A stretch of DNA of 6,326 nt from the NCBI GenBank assembly GCA_028282395.1, contig JANQHY010000040.1, forward strand, positions 1 to 6,326. The letters are read 5' to 3'. Under the pieces are notes generated by a model that was not told where the DNA came from, did no database searches, and worked only from the letters and a program-made list of their open reading frames with translations. Shown in pieces: positions 1 through 6,326 of the stretch. This stretch comes from Gammaproteobacteria bacterium. GTDB taxonomy: Bacteria > Pseudomonadota > Gammaproteobacteria > UBA12402. The position numbers and the translations under genes are program-made. How positions within the stretch are numbered: the stretch's first letter is position 1; each line of letters begins with the position of its first letter.

Positions 1-2729
1 CCAGGAGGAATTTGCTCAAGCTTGGCTGTCCCTTCACCTAAATCATTAATTGGTATTTCAGAACCATCTTGGTCCGTCAGTGTGAGGGCCGAGAGGAAAT
101 TAACGGTATTAGTCGTATCCTCGCATATATTTTCATTGCCAGAAATCGTTGCTGGATCAACAACAGGCGCAATAATTACTGGATAATCGAGTGTTGTTAC
201 ACGGCTAACGCCAGTATCATACTCTGTGGTTGTGACAACAAATTCTAGATTCACAACACCGGAGAAGTGTTTAGGAAAACCAACAAGTTGTAAATTTTCC
301 CATGGAGCTGAGTTATCATTCGTAGGTAAAGCAAGATAGTTAAGTGTAATGTCACCGCCGTTATTCTCAGCATTCTTGAATACTAATATCCCTGGGTCAA
401 CATCAGGATCTTGTTGCAGAAAAACACCGCCGAAAAGTTTTCCAACTGGAACACCTTTTATTAAAACGGATTCAATGAATTCAGAGCCATCATCATCAGT
501 TGTGACAATGTTAGGAGTGAGATCAATAGTTGCCACTTCTCCACTATCAATTTGAGCATCAAGTGCTGACTCTAGTACTATCTGTTCTGGATCAGCTTCA
601 GCTGGGTCGGCAATCTCTTTAATTCTAATTCTAAAATTTTTCATTGATTCGGAGCCTTCATTGGTCTGTGCAAAGATCTTACCGAAAAGATTTTCGCTAC
701 CAGTTGCCCAGTCATTAGGATAAGTCATTTTTACTGCTGGGCCCATAGATGCATCAAGCATAGAGGCATTGCCGTACCAGATACCCGTATTAGGATCAAA
801 GCAGCCTTGATCGAAACTTACCTGATAGGGGCCACCACCGTCACGTGGGTTACCTTCACCATCATTATCAGTCGTTGTTGGTAACCCGCTAAATTCTATT
901 TTCACTTCATAGAGCTCATTGTCAATCGGGCAGTGATACTGCTTTAACAGTACTTCAGAACCATCAGGATCGGTCACAGTAACGGCTAATGGTGCAAATG
1001 ACACCATACCACCATCAGGAGAGCTATTATCATCAGTTTCATCGCTACTTAGTGTACGGACTCTGATTGATAGATCCTTCTCTTCTTTAACAATAATGGT
1101 AAAGTCTTCTGAATCATTACCACCTTCGTTTGTCGTGGCGCTAAATGTACCGGTAATCGGTGTGGAAGAGTGATCAGAACGACTTTCAGTTGAGAATTCT
1201 GAAGGTAACTTAACATAGAGTGTTTCATAGTCGCTATACGATCCAGTAAATGTATAAGAGCCATCAGCAGCAAGTACCGTATCGACACTACCATTTATTT
1301 CTATGATGGTTCCAGCCGGTAGATCATTGAGAGTGACACTGACGCCATCAACAAACTCGGAATTATCAATGTCTTCGTCAGCATTAGCATTAATGTCTTC
1401 AACCAGATGAATAGATAGCGGTGGATCGCTAGCCGTATTTGTTTCAGTCCTCATAATATTTTCTACCACTAGCGCTAGATCTTCTTCGTGGTTAATACAG
1501 ATCAAACTGGTATTAGACTGTACCGGTGCGCTCCCTTCATCGGTTTCAACAGTAAGATAAAATTCCGGTATGCCAGGATAGCCTTCTGGTTGCGGTGTCT
1601 GAGTTGAATAATGTGCCGGGAAAGTGATAATGACGGCATTCTCATCATTCTGTAAAATAGTTGGATCAAGTTGTGCAGTTAACGTGCCTGCAACAAAAGA
1701 AGATGAAATAACCGCATTACCGCTAATTGTTGCATCTCCAGGTAAATTATTAATGGTTAGTTCCATTGAGGTAAAGACCTCTGAGTCATCCGAGTCAGTT
1801 ACTTGAGTATTTCTCAGTGAAGCGGTTAAATTAATTGGCAGCTCATCATCGGTTTCAGTGCTCTCTACTTTCGTCGTCACTGCAGAGACATCTATCGTTG
1901 GCTTGACAAGAATATTAAAGTTCAATGAGTTTTCTGCGACGTTATTATCAAGCTCTAGCTCGCCTAATACGCCTTCACTGATTTGTTCGGTTGAAATGAC
2001 TTTAAATACTCCATTTAGTGGAGTAGTTCCACCAAGTGGCATGCTCTTAGAAGAGTAATCAGCAGGGAGATGAATAATAGGTAAATCTGCTAAACTATCA
2101 CCATTCCAGATGAACTCTCCTGTCTCTTCATCAAGTGTATAAGTGCCGCTATTATTGGTAACGGTTGTTTGTTCAGGAAGTCCAAAGATAGCAATTTGAT
2201 AACTCAAAACTTCTGAACCATCTGGATCGGTTAATTCACCAAGAAAACCAAATTCAGATAAAGGGATGCTGACACCACTATGGTCTTCAGTTTCATTGGG
2301 ATCTTCATTTACCTCATTGTCGTTATCTTCAATGAACATAGGTTCAACAGGCTCACCTTCATCTTGTCCAGGACCTTGTCCGCCATAATATACATTAGGA
2401 ATATCGGCGACTGCGTCAATGATGATAAGTGATGTGCCTGAAATGGTATTCGTTAAACCACTATCAGGATCAGTAATAGTGAGTGCATAACTGAAATCCA
2501 CATCAGTGTCATCATTGTGTGCAGGGATAAAATAGACACCAGCATCAATATCACCACGAGTTAGATTAATGCTATCTAGCGTAGGGGTGAATTCAGTTAC
2601 ATCAGCAAATGGATCACTAGGATTAAAACTACCAACAACCATTTTTGAGCCAGGGGGAAATCCTTGTAGTAATAACCCATTAACTTCTTCATTATCAGCA
2701 ACACTAAATTGAATGTTGAGTTGAATTGG
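1..2729 (-). repeat. Seven degenerate tandem adhesin modules of about 134-158 residues
   Basis: The modules align by hand on three landmarks. An opening acidic turn of the form Asp-Gly-Ser-Glu (variants Asp-Asp-Ser-Glu, Asp-Asn-Ser-Glu, Asp-Asn-Glu-Glu) has its last Glu at residues 184, 342, 486, 627, 761, 919 and 1060, giving intervals of 158, 144, 141, 134, 158 and 141. A hydrophobic strand then ends in a Leu/Phe/Val/Ile-Pro turn, with Pro at 194, 354, 499, 640, 786, 930 and 1077. A late Pro followed by an Ala/Lys/Asn/Ser-rich turn and usually an aromatic plus Ser lies at 238, 391, 540, 678, 840 and 988, followed by strands ending in Thr-Asn-Glu-Gly or a relative. The DNA is not conserved between modules, so this is an old, diverged array. 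The seventh module is cut by the left edge. The family is probably cadherin-like or Ig-like; no exact Pfam assignment is possible by eye. Confidence 0.78.
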
Positions 2730-3236
2730 TACAAGAATATTTCCGACACCAGGTAAACCGCCGGGAAGGTTATTATGAGGCAGAAGATCTTCATAACCCT
2801 CACCACCTATAATAAGTGGGCCAGCAAGATCGGCTGGATCAACAATAGTATTATTATCATTATCCTCTTCATCATCAGTCTCTTCGACTGGGCGCTCTAA
2901 TGTAATACTATTCCAGCCGGCAAAAACTTTGCCGAGAACAAGATTAGCATTGACGTCAAAAATAGAGACCAGCTCCGCTTCTGGTTGGGTGGTAAAAGGT
3001 AAATCTTCAACATTAACGGGTTCGGCTAAGCTGTCGCCAAATTCATCTTTTACAACTAAGTCGCCACCGTATAGAAACAGTAGGTCGCCATCATCCTCTT
3101 TGACAACAATTAATGCGTCTTCACCAATAACTAGCTGATCACCTGGATCTATTGTTTGTCCTGCTGTTAAAGGAACTAAGGCATCGCCATCTTTAATCTG
3201 AACATCGCCTTCAGTAGCAATCACTCGCATGGCCAT
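1..3236 (-). CDS. Giant repeat-containing surface adhesin, LapA/BapA-like (C-terminus outside window)
   Basis: The reading frame is uninterrupted from the ATG at 3236 to the left edge: 1078 codons with no stop, so the gene is 3'-truncated by the window. The product is very acidic, rich in Asp, Glu, Thr, Ser, Gly and Val, almost lysine-poor, and has no signal peptide or membrane segment, as is usual for type I-secreted adhesins. Seen in order: a beta-rich N-terminal domain (about residues 1-66) beginning MAMRVIATEGDV; a transition region; an acidic linker (118-132); a first module (about 170-275); a Gly/Pro/acidic linker (279-320); then tandem modules to the edge. Such proteins usually act in biofilm formation or host attachment, with calcium rigidifying the repeats; that role is inferred here. 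The start at 3236 is chosen because GGAGG lies 8 bases upstream; the second ATG at 3230 would be 14 bases away. Other possibilities are a cadherin-like or Ig-like RTX protein. The coding call is very sure, the family call fairly sure, and the specific gene unknown. Confidence 0.88.
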   Translation of the reverse strand, partial: MAMRVIATEGDVQIKDGDALVPLTAGQTIDPGDQLVIGEDALIVVKEDDGDLLFLYGGDLVVKDEFGDSLAEPVNVEDLPFTTQPEAELVSIFDVNANLVLGKVFAGWNSITLERPVEETDDEEDNDNNTIVDPADLAGPLIIGGEGYEDLLPHNNLPGGLPGVGNILVPIQLNIQFSVADNEEVNGLLLQGFPPGSKMVVGSFNPSDPFADVTEFTPTLDSINLTRGDIDAGVYFIPAHNDDTDVDFSYALTITDPDSGLTNTISGTSLIIIDAVADIPNVYYGGQGPGQDEGEPVEPMFIEDNDNEVNEDPNETEDHSGVSIPLSEFGFLGELTDPDGSEVLSYQIAIFGLPEQTTVTNNSGTYTLDEETGEFIWNGDSLADLPIIHLPADYSSKSMPLGGTTPLNGVFKVISTEQISEGVLGELELDNNVAENSLNFNILVKPTIDVSAVTTKVESTETDDELPINLTASLRNTQVTDSDDSEVFTSMELTINNLPGDATISGNAVISSSFVAGTLTAQLDPTILQNDENAVIITFPAHYSTQTPQPEGYPGIPEFYLTVETDEGSAPVQSNTSLICINHEEDLALVVENIMRTETNTASDPPLSIHLVEDINANADEDIDNSEFVDGVSVTLNDLPAGTIIEINGSVDTVLAADGSYTFTGSYSDYETLYVKLPSEFSTESRSDHSSTPITGTFSATTNEGGNDSEDFTIIVKEEKDLSIRVRTLSSDETDDNSSPDGGMVSFAPLAVTVTDPDGSEVLLKQYHCPIDNELYEVKIEFSGLPTTTDNDGEGNPRDGGGPYQVSFDQGCFDPNTGIWYGNASMLDASMGPAVKMTYPNDWATGSENLFGKIFAQTNEGSESMKNFRIRIKEIADPAEADPEQIVLESALDAQIDSGEVATIDLTPNIVTTDDDGSEFIESVLIKGVPVGKLFGGVFLQQDPDVDPGILVFKNAENNGGDITLNYLALPTNDNSAPWENLQLVGFPKHFSGVVNLEFVVTTTEYDTGVSRVTTLDYPVIIAPVVDPATISGNENICEDTTNTVNFLSALTLTDQDGSEIPINDLGEGTAKLEQIPP
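2841..2885 (-). other. Acidic Asp/Glu/Asn linker in the adhesin
   Basis: Residues 118-132 are almost entirely Glu, Asp, Asn and Thr, followed by a short hydrophobic strand. A second acidic stretch spans residues 302-319, after a Gly/Pro/Gln-rich segment at 283-299. These low-complexity stretches separate the N-terminal domain, the first module and the tandem array. They are probably flexible hinges, possibly binding calcium. The function is inferred from composition only. Confidence 0.6.
3039..3236 (-). other. N-terminal retention-module/FecR-like domain of the adhesin
   Basis: Residues 1-66 show short alternating beta strands and Gly-Asp turns: a Gly-Asp-Val strand, a Leu-Val-Pro-Leu strand, then Gly-Gln-Thr-Ile-Asp-Pro-Gly-Asp-Gln-Leu and a closing hydrophobic strand pair around Gly-Asp-Leu-Leu-Phe-Leu. 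This order, with a modification-value strand followed by a 'GD-x-L' turn and an acidic hairpin, recalls the N-terminal domain that plugs the outer-membrane pore and retains LapA-type adhesins on the cell surface, and also FecR-like folds. That resemblance is from memory of the family, not from a search. No Ala-Ala pair, which LapG-type proteases cut in classical LapA, exists anywhere in the first 200 residues. Confidence 0.5.
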
Positions 3237-3244
3237 AAAACTAC

Positions 3245-3249
3245 CCTCC
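3245..3249 (-). promoter_or_regulatory. Ribosome binding site of the adhesin
   Basis: On the minus strand GGAGG (followed by another G) lies 8 bases before the ATG at 3236. It is a near-perfect Shine-Dalgarno sequence and it decides the start: the in-frame ATG two codons later would be 14 bases away. It predicts strong translation of this large protein. Confidence 0.85.
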
Positions 3250-3278
3250 AATGCAAAATGTCTACTCTCTTGTTGGTA

Positions 3279-3307
3279 ATTATAGTTAATTATCTTAATA
3301 ATATCTT
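3279..3307 (-). promoter_or_regulatory. Candidate sigma-70 promoter of the adhesin
   Basis: A perfect TATAAT -10 box lies at 3279-3284, 42 bases upstream of the start codon, which would give an untranslated leader of roughly 35 bases. No good -35 box is present. The hexamer at the 17-base spacing is AAGATA (3302-3307), which matches TTGACA poorly. The same hexamer recurs at 3291-3296, exactly 11 bases away. A strong -10 with a weak -35 suggests activator dependence, but this is inference. An independent promoter fits the 128-base gap after the upstream gene. Confidence 0.5.
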
Positions 3308-3364
3308 CTAGAGAGAATTAAAATAGATTGTTCAATTATTAATTTTATCAATTAGTTAATTGCT

Positions 3365-4894
3365 TTATAGATAGCGTAATTTCCAGCGTGAGGTAGAAAG
3401 AACTAATTGATAGAGCTTTACTAAATTATTAATCTGTTTAACAAACTGTTTTAACTGTTTATTTTTCGTAGATTGGCACTGTACGCTAATTTCGCTAAGC
3501 TGAGTAATATATTGTGATATTTTTTCACCTAATAATTGACGATCATTATGACGCCATGACTCAAGTATTATCGCTAATTGTAACAATATTTTATGATCGT
3601 CAGCATTTAATAAAATTTTGTGATTATTGGCAGAACAGAGTTGTGTAATTGTTTTATAAAGATAGAGTAGATGACGAAAAATATCATTGATATAGGCAGA
3701 GCGTTGAGTTATTAAGACTAATGGTTCATATTGGTAATCTACTAGATTACATTGTAAATCGTAAATAGCTTGGCGAACTGGTAGAGTTGTCTGTTTATTA
3801 ATAGTCATGGCTGTTTCACTCACTGCTACCTGCCGTAATACTTTTGCCATTTCGGCAAAAATGGTATCAAGATGACGTCTAATTAATGGTAACAATGTTT
3901 TTGGAAAGATGAGTATTTCTCCTGCTAATGCAATAACGATACCTAATAGTGTGTCAAAAAAGCGTGCAATCATAAATTGATTAATTGTCATCCCAGCTGG
4001 TTTGAGTAGATAAAATGCAGCCGCTAAAAGTGCTGTTGCTAAGCCGATACCTAATGCATAATGACGAAACAGAGATAAAAAAGTTAATAACATAATAAAG
4101 TAAGAGAGATAGAGTGTGTGGGGGTGGGGGGCAAATAGTAAATGGGCAAGGAGTATCCCACCAATAACGCCAGCAAAAGTGCCGATTAAGCGTTCAATAG
4201 CTCGTTTAACACTGGTGCCAATATTTGTTTGTGTAACCACTAAAACAGAGAGTGTTACCCACGTAGCGCGCTGGATGTGACCGAAATGGCAAATGACGAG
4301 TGCAACAGCGATGGAGATAGCAATCCGACAAGCTTTATGAATTAGATAACGGTCACGACAGGGCGGTACAGAGGCTATTTCAATTAATGGTAATAAAAGT
4401 GTGAATATTGCGGTAAACAGATAAGCAAAACCCGCAGCAATTGAAATATGGCTATAGCTGGTAACGAATTGCTGACGATTAACTTTAGCATTAAGCAGTA
4501 AAGTAATCAGGAGATAGACAACTAAAAAAAGATTAGCCATTGGCGTGCCAGGCAGATAACGTGAGGCGGCAAGACAGAGAAAAGTGAGTAGTGCCACTAA
4601 TACAATTAATAGATAGCTATTCAGCACTAGATTAGCTGCTGTGACGATAAAAATTAGTCCGAGAGAGAGAAATGTATAGATAGATAATGCAATTAACTGT
4701 TGCCACTTAGTTTTACCAATACGGTAGAGAACAAGGAAGGTGCCAAATAGTGTTGCCCAGATAGCAATATCAATATGCTGAGGAAATAGGTTATGGGTTA
4801 GTATACCCGCAGAAAAAGATGACAGAACGGCAATCCATGACAAAATCCATACCGGCTTGTCTGCTATTAGTTCTCTGAATAGTTTGATTGTCAT
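3365..4894 (-). CDS. FUSC family inner-membrane transporter (aromatic acid exporter-like)
   Basis: This complete 509-residue protein has the FUSC family layout. About six hydrophobic segments lie in the N-terminal half (roughly 16-33, 44-58, 66-88, 92-111, 117-134, 149-173). A second block of about six lies at roughly 190-330, and a soluble, helical, probably cytoplasmic tail follows at 331-509. The diagnostic FUSC_2-type signature is at 190-250: Arg190, Trp212 after the Ala-Thr turn, the Thr-Gln-x-Asn segment at 221-224, Arg231 and Arg235, then the Gly238-Thr239 pair followed by a Gly-x-x-Gly-Gly helix. Relatives include efflux pumps for fusaric acid and p-hydroxybenzoate and the YccS/YhfK-like proteins of enterobacteria. 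At 509 residues this one is shorter than many of those, which commonly exceed 600, so its substrate cannot be assigned. The ATG follows a strong ribosome binding site. The gene sits 114 bases after the upstream stop and 128 bases before the adhesin, on the same strand. I see no evidence of truncation. Confidence 0.88.
   Translation of the reverse strand: MTIKLFRELIADKPVWILSWIAVLSSFSAGILTHNLFPQHIDIAIWATLFGTFLVLYRIGKTKWQQLIALSIYTFLSLGLIFIVTAANLVLNSYLLIVLVALLTFLCLAASRYLPGTPMANLFLVVYLLITLLLNAKVNRQQFVTSYSHISIAAGFAYLFTAIFTLLLPLIEIASVPPCRDRYLIHKACRIAISIAVALVICHFGHIQRATWVTLSVLVVTQTNIGTSVKRAIERLIGTFAGVIGGILLAHLLFAPHPHTLYLSYFIMLLTFLSLFRHYALGIGLATALLAAAFYLLKPAGMTINQFMIARFFDTLLGIVIALAGEILIFPKTLLPLIRRHLDTIFAEMAKVLRQVAVSETAMTINKQTTLPVRQAIYDLQCNLVDYQYEPLVLITQRSAYINDIFRHLLYLYKTITQLCSANNHKILLNADDHKILLQLAIILESWRHNDRQLLGEKISQYITQLSEISVQCQSTKNKQLKQFVKQINNLVKLYQLVLSTSRWKLRYL
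3581..3622 (-). repeat. Short internal tandem duplication in the FUSC tail
   Basis: In the soluble C-terminal region, His-Lys-Ile-Leu-Leu occurs at residues 425-429 and again at 434-438, each preceded by a two-residue polar pair (Asn-Asn, Asp-Asp). The period is 9 residues (27 bases). The codons differ between the copies (for example TTA TTA against TTA/TTG), so the duplication is old or coincidental. It keeps the reading frame and would lengthen or repeat a helix face. Confidence 0.4.
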
Positions 4895-4900
4895 CTGATG

Positions 4901-4905
4901 TCCTT
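4901..4905 (-). promoter_or_regulatory. Ribosome binding site of the FUSC gene
   Basis: On the minus strand AAGGA ends 6 bases before the ATG at 4894. This good Shine-Dalgarno match and spacing supports the chosen start. No upstream in-frame ATG competes with it in the 114-base intergenic gap. Confidence 0.8.
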
Positions 4906-4951
4906 ATAAACCTAGAAAATCTGCAATACATTGATAAATATGTTTTAAACT

Positions 4952-4980
4952 ATTTTATAGTTTATTTAGGTATTATGCAA
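4952..4980 (-). promoter_or_regulatory. Weak candidate promoter upstream of the FUSC gene
   Basis: Reading the minus strand, TTGCAT (4975-4980) and TAAAAT (4952-4957) are separated by 17 bases. The -10 candidate has one mismatch to consensus, while the -35 shares only its first three bases. The region is so AT-rich that such matches arise by chance. The -10 candidate overlaps an AT-only inverted repeat (4946-4952 with 4958-4964, five-base loop). FUSC could instead be read through from the upstream gene. Confidence 0.25.
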
Positions 4981-5008
4981 ATTATATGGTAGTTCGATTC
5001 GGATAGAG

Positions 5009-6326
5009 TTATTCTATTGAAGTGCCATTGGTAGTGGGAGTATATGAAACTGTGGAATTTGGAGTATTTTCGTTACTGACAATGCTAACGTTTGAGACAC
5101 TCTGTATTTCATCATGGTCGTTGGAATTCTGATTTAATCTTTTTATTTCCTTAGCATTAAATTTACTTATTGGAGTAATTATCTTCACGTTTTCTGTTTT
5201 GGCTTTCTGTGACTCATGTAAAAACTTATCAAGATCATCTATATCGGTTATCTCTCCTTTTGTTGCCTTTAGATCACGAAACATTTTTTGTGGATTATTT
5301 GTAATTTTACAGTCAACATTATCAATGTCATCTTTACTGCCACAACATTTAAAACAGTTTAAGCCGTTTTTTATTTTGGGCCATATAAAAGAACAGAAAG
5401 ATTGAATTTTGCCTGATATAAATCCAGCTGCAGTAGAAAAAATAGTAAATGCTGTAGACAATGTTGCATAACCAGCCGCAAGTGCCGCACCATGAGTCAT
5501 CGCTATCGCCGATGATGAAAACAACCCTATTATCGCATTTGCTCCGGCAATAACACCGGCTCCAACAAGCGCTGGCCAGGCAAAAAACACTAAACAAGCT
5601 ATGGCCCCAAGAATAAGGGTGCCGATCAACAGGCGTTTGAAGAATTTCCCCCAATCTACTGATTTAAGCCATTTCATTAAGGAGAATTTTTCTTTTTCGG
5701 TTCTTATTATATAATTATCTAAACTGCTTTCTGTCTCTTTTGTTCTATATTGATTGCCGTTGTAGTTAGGGTTGCTCGTTAGTAATTGAGACTCACTGTT
5801 CAACACACTATGATAATTATCGCCATTCAGGGGAGCACCAAAAACATTAGCAAGGTGAAGTTTCTTACTGTCTTTAAGCTCAGGGTCGTCAGCAATATCA
5901 AATTTTTCTCCTTCTTCAATCAAGTGTTGGGCTAGGTAATTATTGGTAGAGAGCCTCGGTACGGCTTTGGTTGTGTAATTTTTATTTACTTGTATTTGTA
6001 ATGATGCCGATAGATGACCATTATATTGAATGAGTGGATCTTTTTCAGCGCCTGCTTCAATATCTGCTTTATTATCATAGTGGTTTTTAATTATCTCGTG
6101 CAGTTTATCTTTCTCTTTTTCTGAAATATTTCTTTTCTTTTTAGCTGAAATCTTTCTTAAGAATTGTGCGTCTTGATAGAATTGAAGTTGATTAAATGAA
6201 ATTTGGTGTTGATTATTAAGAGAATGTGAGATAACTATCTTTTCTTGGTCAAGGTAGATAGTTCGCTCATCTGTTATGGCATGATTGCCGGTTTTTATAT
6301 CATAGCCAACGGTATAACTATTTCTC
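5009..6326 (-). CDS. Unrecognised protein with a long hydrophobic hairpin, effector-like (N-terminus outside window)
   Basis: The frame is open from the right edge to the TAA at 5009: 438 visible residues, numbered here from the edge. I recognise no family. The visible N-terminal part (1-130) is polar and Lys/Asn/Gln-rich, with a basic patch near 60-66 (Lys-Lys-Lys-Arg) and alternating beta-like and helical stretches. A central hydrophobic, Gly/Ala-rich region at about 232-304 looks like two or three membrane segments (232-250, 252-274, 280-304). It is followed by cysteines at 311, 324, 327, 328 and 339, with Cys-x-x-Cys-Cys at 324-328. The tail (from about 345) is hydrophilic and ends in a Ser/Thr/Asn-rich stretch. 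A TTG at 5923 could be read as a start, but it has no good ribosome binding site and the frame continues upstream, so the real start is off-window. A polar protein carrying one hydrophobic lobe, a cysteine cluster and a disordered tail resembles membrane-inserted effectors of intracellular bacteria, but this is only a hypothesis. Confidence 0.7.
   Translation of the reverse strand, partial: RNSYTVGYDIKTGNHAITDERTIYLDQEKIVISHSLNNQHQISFNQLQFYQDAQFLRKISAKKKRNISEKEKDKLHEIIKNHYDNKADIEAGAEKDPLIQYNGHLSASLQIQVNKNYTTKAVPRLSTNNYLAQHLIEEGEKFDIADDPELKDSKKLHLANVFGAPLNGDNYHSVLNSESQLLTSNPNYNGNQYRTKETESSLDNYIIRTEKEKFSLMKWLKSVDWGKFFKRLLIGTLILGAIACLVFFAWPALVGAGVIAGANAIIGLFSSSAIAMTHGAALAAGYATLSTAFTIFSTAAGFISGKIQSFCSFIWPKIKNGLNCFKCCGSKDDIDNVDCKITNNPQKMFRDLKATKGEITDIDDLDKFLHESQKAKTENVKIITPISKFNAKEIKRLNQNSNDHDEIQSVSNVSIVSNENTPNSTVSYTPTTNGTSIE
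5414..5632 (-). other. Hydrophobic, Gly/Ala-rich membrane region of the right-edge protein
   Basis: Residues 232-304 (numbered from the right edge) are almost free of charge, bounded by the basic Lys-Arg just before and by a Lys just after. Strong segments are 232-250 and 252-274; the third, 280-304, is more Ala/Ser/Thr-rich. Whether this makes two or three passes cannot be settled by eye. The Cys-x-x-Cys-Cys motif lies about 20 residues beyond its end. Confidence 0.6.

Noticed and set aside
349..3138. Several open frames of 60-81 codons on both strands inside the adhesin region.
   Set aside because: They lie wholly inside the 1078-codon frame, have Ser/Thr-rich or otherwise non-protein-like translations, and lack ribosome binding sites. 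They are shadows of the real gene.
1..3236. Possible frameshift or pseudogene in the adhesin, because no single complete open frame covers it inside the window.
   Set aside because: Every in-frame triplet from 3236 to 3 was read and no stop was found. The frame is simply cut by the window edge.
3349..3362. Perfect inverted repeat (six-base arms, two-base loop) just after the FUSC stop, considered as a terminator.
   Set aside because: It is almost purely A/T, the loop is too short and no run of T follows on the minus strand, so it is not a convincing rho-independent terminator.
4946..4964. Inverted repeat with seven-base arms and five-base loop in the gap before FUSC, considered as a terminator for the right-edge gene or an operator.
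   Set aside because: The arms are nearly all A/T with a single G-C pair each, there is no T tract on the minus strand, and such repeats are expected by chance in this composition.
5199..5654. Open frames of 68 codons (plus) and 101 codons (minus, another frame) inside the right-edge gene.
   Set aside because: Both overlap the longer, better-composed frame. The 101-codon product is Cys/Tyr/Trp-rich in the way typical of a shifted reading of a hydrophobic segment.

Overview
All three genes in this window lie on the minus strand, so the transcription order is the reverse of the coordinates: (1) an unrecognised membrane-inserting protein whose N-terminus lies beyond the right edge (stop at 5009), (2) a complete FUSC-family inner-membrane transporter (4894 to 3365), and (3) the first 1078 residues of a very large repeat-built surface protein (start at 3236, open through the left edge). 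There is no RNA gene, insertion sequence, CRISPR array or plus-strand gene that I can support. The two intergenic gaps are short (114 and 128 bases) and very AT-rich.

The organism is probably an AT-rich gammaproteobacterium, perhaps host-associated. The evidence is a giant type-I-secretion-style adhesin with acidic, putatively calcium-binding repeats and no N-terminal signal peptide, a proteobacterial FUSC exporter with good Shine-Dalgarno sequences, and an effector-like protein with a long hydrophobic hairpin. I cannot name the genus. The first gene differs in composition from the others: it is rich in Lys, Asn and Ser, with no repeats.

The adhesin fills positions 1-3236. It starts with a small beta-rich N-terminal domain resembling the retention/FecR-like domains that begin LapA-type adhesins. 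Next come an acidic Asp/Glu/Asn linker and a train of modules of about 134-158 residues. Each module opens with an Asp-Gly-Ser-Glu-like signature, has a Gly-Leu-Pro-like turn 10-25 residues later, and closes with a Pro-x-x-aromatic-Ser and Thr-Asn-Glu-Gly-like region. Seven module starts are visible and the last is cut by the window edge. The rest of the gene, where a type I secretion signal and RTX nonapeptides would be expected, lies outside the window.

The genes are co-directional, but I see no evidence that they form one functional system. The adhesin has its own perfect TATAAT -10 box and strong ribosome binding site after a 128-base gap, so it is probably transcribed independently. The most noteworthy points are the adhesin's module architecture, its N-terminal domain lacking a di-alanine cleavage site, the cysteine pair in one divergent module, a helically phased direct repeat at the adhesin promoter, and the hydrophobic-hairpin/cysteine-cluster protein at the right edge.
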